A DNA stretch of 64,000 bases from Brevibacillus laterosporus. GTDB taxonomy: Bacteria > Bacillota > Bacilli > Brevibacillales > Brevibacillaceae. The notes under the pieces were generated by a model that was given only the letters and a program-made list of their open reading frames with translations, was not told the origin of the DNA and did no database searches. The position numbers were made by a program, and so were the translations under genes. Where the stretch lies: NCBI GenBank assembly GCA_007833815.1, contig CP033464.1, forward strand, positions 740,501 to 804,500, given 5' to 3'. Position 1 is the stretch's first letter. Each line of letters opens with the position of its first letter. This document shows positions 43,376 through 51,902 of this stretch, piece after piece.

Positions 43376-45085
43376 TTACACCCTTTTTAAATTAAATTTT
43401 TGAGCCTTACTATATGGACTACCCAAATCATGTTGTTCATTTACTTTAATATTTGTACCATTATTAGTATTAGCATTATCTACATCTAATACTAAATTAG
43501 GACTCTTTTTATTTTTTATTATATAGTAATCATCTTCTAAATGTTGTAGTATCCAATAATGTTCTTCTTTTTGTTGATTAGGTGTAGCAAATACATTTCT
43601 AGAACCTGGAATATCATTCCAGGCAAGAATTAGATTAGGATTGCTTACACTATATATTTGATATGCATTTTTTTGTTTATCATATACAAATTTCCATTTT
43701 TGATGATTTCCCTGATTGTTACTCCATAATGTAACATTATTAGGTCCATTTAAATCTAAAACACTACTATTATTTAAAGCAGTTACAATTTGAAAATTAC
43801 CAGAGATAACACTCTCACCGTTCCCTTTTATACAAAAAGCTACATCAAGCACACAATCTGTAATCTCTTCCTGATCCATACCACTCCATCTCACTACATC
43901 AGCGTTTAATTTACCAATATTAGTATTTAAGTTAATTCTGAGAGCGGTAGCAAGGGAACTTTCAAGTGCAGATACAATGGCAGCTATAATCCCAATCGTT
44001 ACAGCACCAAGAATCCATACCCACCATGGAATAACTTTTTCAGTATTTACCTTTGGAGTACTGTCTAGACTAAGTTGAATCCTCTTATTATTTTGGTCAT
44101 AATAAAGACTATATTTTGCTTCGACATCAAATAATACATACGTATCTGCTAGACCAGTAACATCACATTTTCCTGATGCCTTCATGTGAAGCTTGTTACC
44201 TTCAACCTTCATATTAAAATTTGTAAATATTGGATAGTAATCGATTGCTCCCACTCGAACTGGGGCAGCATTTAAATTCCTAGTATTCTTAATGACTCCA
44301 GTTGTAGGTGATGTACTTTCAAATCTAAAGTGATTGATGGTTGCTCCATGACCAAATGAATTGGGCAGCTCAGGCATAATCATATGTTCTAAAAACAATT
44401 TTTCAGATAGAACCAAGAATGTCTCATGATTATTATCTAGTATCGCGCCATCAATCAATTCATTTAGATTAGATATGTCTCGATTTGTTACCACAGAAAA
44501 TATCACTAAAAAACCTTTCTCTTGATTATTAGTTGGGGAGTAATACGAATATTTATACTTTTCAGGTTGCATCCATGAAATATTAGATGATCCATTTAAT
44601 TCTGCGAATATATGGGATACTCTGTCTTTGTTATTTATAAACATATCTGCTAACGTTAAGTTTAAAAATGTATAAACCATACTTCCCTGAGAAAATACTT
44701 GATTTATATCTGGATTGATTACAGTAACAGCGCCTGCTCGTTGGTCTCCTTCTCTTTCTCCTTTTACTAGAAAGTTAAAAGCTAACTTCTGCATATTAGA
44801 TTGCTGAAAAAATCCCAGCTGAAGTTCTAATAAAGGACATATACCGTCTAACTTTGTAGAGTTCCCCATAAAGATTAGCTCCCCCTCTTTTACGAGGGTC
44901 TTCACTCTCAATAATTTACTTGCTCCTCCAGGAACAATCTCCCAATTATCAAAGGTCAATGTAACAGATGTATTTTCGTCTACATACGTAAACGTGATTT
45001 TATTATCATTCATATATTTTCTTAATTGCTTATTCATTAAATCCCTAGTACCTACATACACAACATCCCAACCATGCGTATCCAA
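43376..45085 (-). CDS. p47: P47-like TULIP protein fused to a ricin-type beta-trefoil
   Basis: 569 residues from the TTG start. The N-terminus LDTHGWDVVY matches the start of botulinum P47 (M-N-T-Y-G-W-D), and GAGAGG sits nine bases before this TTG, whereas the ATG three codons earlier abuts it; hence the TTG. Residues 1-340 are the TULIP part (FDNWEIVPGGASKLLRVKT, LLELQLGFF). A hydrophobic stretch follows (about 351-373, VIPWWVWILGAVTIGIIAAI), then a trefoil lectin domain (about 430-569: SSVLDLNG, HQKWKFVYD, PNLILAWN, SPNLVLDVDN). P47 from botulinum clusters is about 415 residues, so the lectin tail is extra. Last gene of its operon. Confidence 0.85.
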   Translation of the reverse strand: MDTHGWDVVYVGTRDLMNKQLRKYMNDNKITFTYVDENTSVTLTFDNWEIVPGGASKLLRVKTLVKEGELIFMGNSTKLDGICPLLELQLGFFQQSNMQKLAFNFLVKGEREGDQRAGAVTVINPDINQVFSQGSMVYTFLNLTLADMFINNKDRVSHIFAELNGSSNISWMQPEKYKYSYYSPTNNQEKGFLVIFSVVTNRDISNLNELIDGAILDNNHETFLVLSEKLFLEHMIMPELPNSFGHGATINHFRFESTSPTTGVIKNTRNLNAAPVRVGAIDYYPIFTNFNMKVEGNKLHMKASGKCDVTGLADTYVLFDVEAKYSLYYDQNNKRIQLSLDSTPKVNTEKVIPWWVWILGAVTIGIIAAIVSALESSLATALRINLNTNIGKLNADVVRWSGMDQEEITDCVLDVAFCIKGNGESVISGNFQIVTALNNSSVLDLNGPNNVTLWSNNQGNHQKWKFVYDKQKNAYQIYSVSNPNLILAWNDIPGSRNVFATPNQQKEEHYWILQHLEDDYYIIKNKKSPNLVLDVDNANTNNGTNIKVNEQHDLGSPYSKAQKFNLKRV

Positions 45086-45132
45086 AATAACCATCCTCTC
45101 TACTTATTTACTTATAAACTATCGTGGACTTT

Positions 45133-46602
45133 CTATATCACAAACTTTCCACCTAGTTGAAGTGGTCCTGCTAAGCCAGCATAATCTAATTCAAAGGTTT
45201 CACTAGCATTCCAAATAATTTGAGAAGTTGTATTTTCTAACAAAAGGTCTATGCTTGGAGACGTTTCAACATTTAACGTTTCAAAAATTGTAGGTAACAA
45301 AGCAATGGTTCCAAATATTAGTGATACAACAATTCCAGCTATAAGCAATGTTGCTCCTCCTGTAAACACAGCTAAAAGGACAGACGCAATGATTCCCGCA
45401 ACAAGCATTATCCATGGTAACGCAGAACCTCCATTTATCGTTCCTTGTAACAGTGTCGGTTCTTTTACTTGTTCATACGTGATGGTTTGCTCCCCCTTTT
45501 TGTTAGTAGCTAATACAATCCGATAATGATGAGTGGTACGACAATATGCTTTTATACCGTCAAATATATGAGTCTCTGTATATGTTTCCAGTTTCATTTC
45601 ATCCCCGATCAAACTTAGCTTCAATTCTTCCAGGTAAGGAGTATACATTGATCCATTCGCTTGTACCCTCTCTAATTCTATTTTTCTTCCGTCTTTCAGT
45701 TGGAGAATATGTTGATACTGTCCTGCTTGACCACTTGCATTAATCACTTCATAGTCATCGATTTTTGACTTTGTAAACTTCATTGGTAACGTTGGCAATA
45801 ATACGTCTCGTAAAAATCGTTCTTCTGCAATTAAAAATCCCGCATTTGAGGATTTGGGAATGACATAGGCATCTAATTTTTGTTGTTGATGAATTCCTCC
45901 TGTTCTGCCTCCTGTCATACATAAGACTCCTAATAAACTTTTTTCTACGTCTCCCTCAATATCTGTATAGGCATAATCAACGTAGGAAGGCCTACACCAT
46001 GCCCATGCTTCATCACCACTAATATACAGATTTAAGTTGACTACATTAAAAGTATGGGTAAATTGTTCGAGATGTAACGTTAACCATGTAATAATTTGAC
46101 TCATGAATATTTCTTTTAGAATCTCCTCAAGATCAATGAATACATTATGATTCAATGACCCTGGATAGAATATACCTGTCACATTTTTTAATGAGATACC
46201 TATCACGACAGGATCAATTGGACCCGAACTCTTTGTTTTCATTTTCAAACCATATAATTGTTCATTTCCTTCATTTTTTGTGACTGTTTCGTGCGGAAGA
46301 TAGGTAAGCTTGACTTGAACATGTAAATCTGCAGATTGAAATCCAAATTTTCCTATGAAAAAATCCTGTAAGATGGTTTGGAAATCTCGAACAGGTATGT
46401 TCATTCGAATACTATTTCCATCCCCACCCGTGATAATTTGCCAGTCCTTAAATTCCCCTTTGAAATCATTTCCATTTGAATCAGTTAATTCAAAATTTTT
46501 CGGACTGCTTTTTTGTTCCCTTATCATACGATTCACTTCCGCAATAGGAATGGCAAATACCGTATCCCAATTCAAAGTACTAGTCGAATGAGTAATTGTC
46601 AT
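45133..46602 (-). CDS. orfX3: OrfX3-like TULIP protein
   Basis: 489 residues, the usual OrfX3 size. Starts TLNWDTVFAIPIAEVNRMI and has FKDWQIITGGDGNSIRMNIP, the first-strand TULIP motif shared with OrfX2 and P47, then GDEAWAWCRPSYVDYAYTDI in the middle. A long hydrophobic segment (about 393-440, PWIMLVAGIIASVLLAVFTG...) lies near the C-terminus. AAGGG lies upstream of the ATG at a rather long distance. It lies between orfX2 and p47 and is present only in copy 2. OrfX1-OrfX3 complex formation is known for the PMP1 cluster. Confidence 0.82.
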   Translation of the reverse strand: MTITHSTSTLNWDTVFAIPIAEVNRMIREQKSSPKNFELTDSNGNDFKGEFKDWQIITGGDGNSIRMNIPVRDFQTILQDFFIGKFGFQSADLHVQVKLTYLPHETVTKNEGNEQLYGLKMKTKSSGPIDPVVIGISLKNVTGIFYPGSLNHNVFIDLEEILKEIFMSQIITWLTLHLEQFTHTFNVVNLNLYISGDEAWAWCRPSYVDYAYTDIEGDVEKSLLGVLCMTGGRTGGIHQQQKLDAYVIPKSSNAGFLIAEERFLRDVLLPTLPMKFTKSKIDDYEVINASGQAGQYQHILQLKDGRKIELERVQANGSMYTPYLEELKLSLIGDEMKLETYTETHIFDGIKAYCRTTHHYRIVLATNKKGEQTITYEQVKEPTLLQGTINGGSALPWIMLVAGIIASVLLAVFTGGATLLIAGIVVSLIFGTIALLPTIFETLNVETSPSIDLLLENTTSQIIWNASETFELDYAGLAGPLQLGGKFVI

Positions 46603-46872
46603 GCATCATCATATCCCTTCTGTATTTATCTAGGTCGGATTGTAATAATGTGTATGGGGTTTCGTGTGTTAACCTAGTAATGTAATAGATAAGCGAGCAA
46701 TGCCAACATCTATTCTAATGCTTCATTTTTTTAGAAGAATAAATGTAATATGACATGCTCGCATCGATTGTATGAAAATTCAGTATGTTCTGTTACTAAT
46801 ATTCAACCTTTTTCATCCCGTAGAAGTCTAGTCAAGTGTAAACTTCAAATCACTCCTATCCAATGATTCCTA
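46603..46872 (-). other. orfX2-orfX3 intergenic region, partly repeated
   Basis: Bases from about 46750 to 46870 (gacatgctcgcat ... cactcctatccaat) recur at 35413-35525 after the orfX2 of copy 1. The rest is AT-rich without a gene. A separate promoter for orfX3 may lie here. Confidence 0.6.
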
Positions 46873-49149
46873 TTACTTAATTAATTTCCCACCCATTAAA
46901 TAAATCCCTTGGAGCTGGGCCGTTTCCACTTGAAGTTCGCTATTATCCGGCCATTTTACAGCTCCTACGCAATTAGCAAGAAACGCATCGATGGTTGGAA
47001 GTTCGGAATAATGTTCTTTTGCTAAATATTCAAGGTATTTAGCTATCGCAGTTGGTAGCATTCCTGCAGCTCCAATTACCGCCATTTGAGTAAATACTAG
47101 GGCTGATTTTGATGATATTTCCCAGATTCTTGACCAGAGTGAACGAGGCTGTTGTAGCACTTGGTACATCACTTGTGATGAGCTAAGCCCAGCAACGGAA
47201 GATGCCCGGCTAATATTGAAAGTGGTTAATTCTATCATTTCATTTCTGGCTGCTTGGGAAGCACTGGTTCCTGCTCTTTTTAATAGCTCTTTTAGAGAAA
47301 TGACTGCCCTCATCATAGTGGTCCCGATTCTGGAGAATTGTTGACTGATATAGGCACTTGCTTGTCTAAATACGGCGCTGGTAGCTGAAAAAAATGCTCC
47401 TGCTGCGATTGACAAGGCTAGTCCTGTAGCAATTTCTATAATTAATTGTTCTCTTGCGTACCAATCTTCAACTGTATAAGTGAGTGTAAGTGTAGCCTCA
47501 CCCTCTTCATTTGGAACTAATACATTTTTGTATTCTTTACCTAACTCGTCAACACCACTCTTAAGACTAAGACTATAGTGTTGTGTATAGTTGGCATGTC
47601 CAATTATTCCCCTAGCTTGCTCCCATGTAAGGTCCTCTATATCTAAGACCATTTGATTATTTGTAATGCCTAGTCTAAATTTTTTAGGATCAACATAAGA
47701 AGGTACCTCATTTTCGTTATGATCGTATACCGTGCCGAACTGAATTCTCTCTTTGTTTTGAATAAACAAACCGTTGTCCGTTTTCTCGAATTGGTCTGGT
47801 GTACCAACCTGCATAATATTGAGACCTCGTCCCAGCCATTTATCTACGAATAATGGCATATCGATGCCAAAGGCTGAGTCATTTGTATCCTTTGCATTCT
47901 TAACTGCGTGTAATAAACGGGCATCTACTGTATGGCTTGGGTAATTATTCTTACGATTTTCTACCATTGACATAACGGAGAATACACTTTTATCTAAACT
48001 TGGTTGCCCATTTTCATCCTTTCCCTCTGCTACACCATAATACTTATCAGTTGGCTTTAGCCATTGAAAATTTTCATCTTTGGCAGTTTCTTCTAAAATA
48101 AAATGGGCAAAGATATTTTCGAATTGATCGATGTTTTTTGTAAACCATTCTTTAAACATGGCAGTTACGAAGCTTTCTAATGTACCAGTTATCGCATCTG
48201 AATAGCGGTAATTTACTAGGATTACTGGTGGATCTTGGTTTCCATCCTGATCTGTTTTCACTTTTAAATCAACTTGATGCCCATCTCCTACACCAGTAGA
48301 ATCTTCAATAGTTGTTTCTTTTGCATTCAAGTATTGTAATTTTAACTGAATTTTCACATAGGCATCAGAAGCAAATTCATAGGTTGCATTCGCAGAGTGA
48401 TTCAAAATGGAACTGTTTTCACCAATTTTACAAATGAAATTTACATTTTGGCCATCTGCCCCTGTTGTGATTTCCCATGAATCAAATGTTCCGTCCATGC
48501 TGAATTGAAACGGGAATCCTAATGAAGTATCCGTGAATTCATAATTGAATTTTTGGGGGTATAATTTTTTTTGTTGAATATTTTTATTTACATTCGAGAA
48601 CGAAGTCACATAACTGGTATCCCATCCAATCAATGATAAGTCATTTGAAGTACTATATTGAATGTTATAGGTATTAATTTGCTGATGTAATAGATGTCTA
48701 TGTTCTTTAAACCAAGTTACAAGCAACTTTTCTAGTAGAATAGATACCATTCCATGCCCGCTATCAAAATGGAAAGAATGATTGATGCTGTATAAAGTAT
48801 CTTCTTTTTCCGAAATGACATACATTTCTGTTTGACTATCTTCAATCTTTAGACAAATTTTAATCCAGGAATTTTGTAAATGATGCGTAGTTTTTCCGTT
48901 GTTTGTATCTACTTCGAAGGTTCCATTTTCTATATAACATTTAAAAATGGGATATTGTCCCGATCCTTCATCCGTTAGCTCCCAATTGCCCCAATTTCCT
49001 TGTACTTTTGCACTCATAGAAGAATCTTTCATTTCTTGATAGAACGAACTTGGTACATTTCTCAACATTTTACTATCTCGATTTTTTACATCCTCAATCG
49101 TTTTAGTCCAATCATACATTCTAAGGCTATCTACATTTCTTTTCTTCAT
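46873..49149 (-). CDS. orfX2: OrfX2-like TULIP protein (copy 2)
   Basis: 758 residues, same architecture as copy 1: YDWTKTIEDVKNRDSKML start, two TULIP halves marked by NWGNWELTDEGSGQYPIFKC and FDSWEITTGADGQNVNFICK, and a hydrophobic helical C-terminal region (EIATGLALSIAAGAFFSATS). GGAGG and seven bases precede the ATG. The last 50 residues (KEHYSELPTIDAFLANCVGA...) are identical to copy 1, while 575-700 differs strongly. OrfX2 crystal structures show two TULIP domains; lipid binding is suggested for the family. Confidence 0.87.
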   Translation of the reverse strand: MKKRNVDSLRMYDWTKTIEDVKNRDSKMLRNVPSSFYQEMKDSSMSAKVQGNWGNWELTDEGSGQYPIFKCYIENGTFEVDTNNGKTTHHLQNSWIKICLKIEDSQTEMYVISEKEDTLYSINHSFHFDSGHGMVSILLEKLLVTWFKEHRHLLHQQINTYNIQYSTSNDLSLIGWDTSYVTSFSNVNKNIQQKKLYPQKFNYEFTDTSLGFPFQFSMDGTFDSWEITTGADGQNVNFICKIGENSSILNHSANATYEFASDAYVKIQLKLQYLNAKETTIEDSTGVGDGHQVDLKVKTDQDGNQDPPVILVNYRYSDAITGTLESFVTAMFKEWFTKNIDQFENIFAHFILEETAKDENFQWLKPTDKYYGVAEGKDENGQPSLDKSVFSVMSMVENRKNNYPSHTVDARLLHAVKNAKDTNDSAFGIDMPLFVDKWLGRGLNIMQVGTPDQFEKTDNGLFIQNKERIQFGTVYDHNENEVPSYVDPKKFRLGITNNQMVLDIEDLTWEQARGIIGHANYTQHYSLSLKSGVDELGKEYKNVLVPNEEGEATLTLTYTVEDWYAREQLIIEIATGLALSIAAGAFFSATSAVFRQASAYISQQFSRIGTTMMRAVISLKELLKRAGTSASQAARNEMIELTTFNISRASSVAGLSSSQVMYQVLQQPRSLWSRIWEISSKSALVFTQMAVIGAAGMLPTAIAKYLEYLAKEHYSELPTIDAFLANCVGAVKWPDNSELQVETAQLQGIYLMGGKLIK

Positions 49150-49167
49150 ATATATCCTCCTCTTCCA

Positions 49168-49590
49168 TCATGTAATTGTTACCAAATACTTTTCATTTCC
49201 AATAAAAAGATTTTTTATTGGATCATGTAACAACCAATGTAACATTTTTTTAGTAGGAAGCTTCTCTTCCATATCAGCATTTACTACCATTACCTCATAC
49301 TGATTTCTCTTTGCTCGATTTGGACTAGTGAAACAAATTTGTTTTTCATAAGTGGAAGGTTCTTCTTGTAAATATTCTTTCTTTAAAGCTATAACAGCTT
49401 TTTTTCCCTTGAAGTTCTCTTCATATATCTTAGTTTGATACACATCCTTGATGAAAAATGTACCTTCTAAAAAATGAAGCTGAAAGTAATCATAGTTATC
49501 ATGGTAGGCTTGTTTTAGTTTGCTTATTGAAAATGTACCATGGAATGTGGTTTGCCCATCGTCAAAATAATAGGGAAAAACAGTAGACAT
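49168..49590 (-). CDS. orfX1: OrfX1-like protein (copy 2, full length)
   Basis: 140 residues, the normal OrfX1 length. Starts MSTVFPYYFDDGQTTFHGTF, then SISKLKQAYHDNYDYFQLHF and FIKDVYQTKIYEENFKG. I start at the ATG at 49590 because TCGAGGA lies ten bases upstream; the in-frame GTG at 49599 would touch that site. First gene of the orfX1-orfX2-orfX3-p47 operon, 18 bases before orfX2. Small beta-sandwich partner protein by analogy with PMP1 OrfX1. Confidence 0.82.
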   Translation of the reverse strand: MSTVFPYYFDDGQTTFHGTFSISKLKQAYHDNYDYFQLHFLEGTFFIKDVYQTKIYEENFKGKKAVIALKKEYLQEEPSTYEKQICFTSPNRAKRNQYEVMVVNADMEEKLPTKKMLHWLLHDPIKNLFIGNEKYLVTIT

Positions 49591-49700
49591 TTTTTTCACT
49601 TCCTCGAATAATGAATGTAGGGTTTTAAAGAAATATACCTATAGGATCCAAGATTATTTGATTGATACACAATACAACATGATTCGTCTATCGTTTTTTT

Positions 49701-49729
49701 ATAATATATCCCCCCTCGTCTACAAACAA
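49701..49729 (-). promoter_or_regulatory. orfX operon promoter candidate
   Basis: Minus strand TTGTTT, 17-base spacer containing six G, TATTAT; about 110 bases before the orfX1 ATG and directly downstream of the palindrome. Conserved in three places of the island. Confidence 0.55.
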
Positions 49730-49750
49730 AGTATATCTCTAAATCTTTTT

Positions 49751-49802
49751 AAAAAAGCATACAAATTTTCATTTATAGATGAAAATTTGTATGCCTTTTT
49801 TT
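49751..49802. repeat. Island palindrome, right copy
   Basis: A-run, gcatacaaattttcat, TTATAG, complement, T-run. Separates the toxin locus from recQ, reading as terminator in both directions. Confidence 0.8.
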
Positions 49803-49915
49803 GTGAAGATACTTTTTTAAAAGAAACCACGGCATTCCCATCAACCTTTAGCTGAGTCTATATAATAAGAAAGATAAAGGTTATTTTCCAGCAAATAAAG
49901 CAATTTCTATTCTTG

Positions 49916-51688
49916 CTATATTTGCTGACTATACTCGGTTATACATGTTATAAATTCTTCACCGTATTTATCCCACTTTGATTCACCCACACCTTTTATC
50001 GTAAGCATTGTACGTTTATCAGTAGGGATAATTTCGCTCATTTCCCTTAAGGTACTATCATGAAAAATAACGTATGGCGGCAATCCTTCCCGTTCGGCAA
50101 TTGATTTGCGCAGTTGACGTAAGACATCAAACAATTGGTCATCCTCTTGTCGCTTAATCGGCTTAGCCCGCTGTTTGTGCCATACCTGCTCTTCTCCTTT
50201 TAATACTCCAACCACTCTGTCTGCAAGCATAACAACCGGATATTGGCTTTCAGTCAAACTCATATATCCTTCTGCAATCAACCACTGAATCATCTCCACA
50301 ATCTCTTTTTCCGTATAGTCCTTCATAATTCCGTACGTAGGTAGCGTGGAAAAACCAAATTGTAGAACCTTCTTATTGGAAGAGCCTCTAAGAACTTGAG
50401 CGACCATGACAGTCCCAAAACGTTCTTTCATCCGCTTCACACACGAAAAAATCTTCTGTGCATCTACCGTAATATCTATTAATTCTGCGTCATCAGTACA
50501 ATTTCCACAGGTACCACACTCTTTGGCATTGGGATCACCAAAATACTCCAAAATGTATTGCTGCAAACAACGCGAGGTTCGGCAATAGTCACTCATTGCA
50601 TATAATTTTTTGTAATCCTGCTCTTTTCTTTCATCGGTTTGCTCATTTTGTTCAATAAAAAATTTCTGAGTCTGGATGTCTTGCGCCTGAAACAGTAGGA
50701 TGCATTCACTACGTTCTCCATCACGCCCAGCACGCCCAGCTTCTTGATAATAGGCCTCCAGGTTTTTCGGCATATTGTAATGAATGACGTATCTAACATT
50801 GGACTTATCAATACCCATTCCAAACGCATTGGTCGCAATCATGACACTCACATCGTCAAATAAGAAAGCATCTTGATTTCTTACTCGCTCATCTTCCGGG
50901 AGACCTGCGTGGTATTTGCCCACACGATGCCCCTTTTGTCGCAAAAACTCATAGAGATTTTCCACTTCTTTACGTGTAGAAGCATATATAATCCCCGCTT
51001 GTCCATGATTGGCTTTCACATAGTCAGAGACAAATGAACGCCTATCTTCCCCTCTACGTACAGCCAGCATAAGATTGTCCCGGCCAAATCCAGTAACGAA
51101 AACCTGACCTTCTTCAAGAGAAAGAAGTCGACTAATATCTTCTTTTACTTCCGGTGTAGCCGTTGCGGTTAATGCCACCACAATAGGACGGGAATGCAAT
51201 GACTTTACAAGGCTGGCAACTGCTAGATAGCTGGGACGAAAATCATGACCCCATTGTGAGACACAATGCGCTTCATCAACTGCCAACAATGAAATGGGCA
51301 TCTCCTGGATCATATCGCGAAATTGCTCAGACTCAAGCCGCTCAGGAGCAATATAAACTAATTTGTATTTTCCTTGTCTAGCATCACGCATTCTTTCCTG
51401 TACCTCTTGATAAGAAAGAGAACTATTAATCTGCGTAGCAGGCACACCCATGCTAACCAATGCATCTACCTGATCCTTCATTAAAGAGATTAAGGGAGAG
51501 ATCACAAGCGTAATACCCTCAAACAATAGAGCAGGGATCTGATAACAAATGGATTTCCCCCCGCCAGTAGGCATAATGCCTAGCGTATCATGCCCGGTCA
51601 AAATGCTTTCAATAATCTGTTGTTGCCCTTGTCGAAAGGAAGAATATCCGTAATATTTTTGGAGAAGTTCCTCTGCTTTACCTAGCAT
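49916..51688 (-). CDS. recQ: ATP-dependent DNA helicase RecQ
   Basis: 590 residues. Superfamily 2 helicase with Walker A GIMPTGGGKS, DEAH box LLAVDEAHCVSQWGHDFR, motif III ALTATAT, motif VI QEAGRAGRDGE; a zinc-binding RQC segment with four Cys (YCRTSRCLQQYILEYFGD, CGTCGNC), winged helix, and a C-terminal HRDC domain (FDVLRQLRKSIAEREGLPPY). Unwinds DNA at stalled forks and in recombination. First core gene right of the island; complete. Confidence 0.95.
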   Translation of the reverse strand: MLGKAEELLQKYYGYSSFRQGQQQIIESILTGHDTLGIMPTGGGKSICYQIPALLFEGITLVISPLISLMKDQVDALVSMGVPATQINSSLSYQEVQERMRDARQGKYKLVYIAPERLESEQFRDMIQEMPISLLAVDEAHCVSQWGHDFRPSYLAVASLVKSLHSRPIVVALTATATPEVKEDISRLLSLEEGQVFVTGFGRDNLMLAVRRGEDRRSFVSDYVKANHGQAGIIYASTRKEVENLYEFLRQKGHRVGKYHAGLPEDERVRNQDAFLFDDVSVMIATNAFGMGIDKSNVRYVIHYNMPKNLEAYYQEAGRAGRDGERSECILLFQAQDIQTQKFFIEQNEQTDERKEQDYKKLYAMSDYCRTSRCLQQYILEYFGDPNAKECGTCGNCTDDAELIDITVDAQKIFSCVKRMKERFGTVMVAQVLRGSSNKKVLQFGFSTLPTYGIMKDYTEKEIVEMIQWLIAEGYMSLTESQYPVVMLADRVVGVLKGEEQVWHKQRAKPIKRQEDDQLFDVLRQLRKSIAEREGLPPYVIFHDSTLREMSEIIPTDKRTMLTIKGVGESKWDKYGEEFITCITEYSQQI

Positions 51689-51902
51689 TCATTATCACCA
51701 CTTTTTTGCGTGGCCACTTTCGTTTGCCACCATGTTTTCCTCTATTGTACCAAAAGAAGAGAGACAAAATTTTATGCTGCTCCTGTTTCAAAGATTTGGC
51801 TTGGGGGTAAATAGATCAGTGACTCACATCCGCTTTATTCATAATGTAACTATGATACGATTAACTGAGTACTTATACTGTCTTACAGAAGGAGAATATG
51901 TG

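Noticed and set aside
43376-49590. Possibility that a botulinum-like neurotoxin or NTNH gene is present
   Set aside because: No HExxH zinc-protease motif or long open frame of the needed size occurs on either strand in the island.
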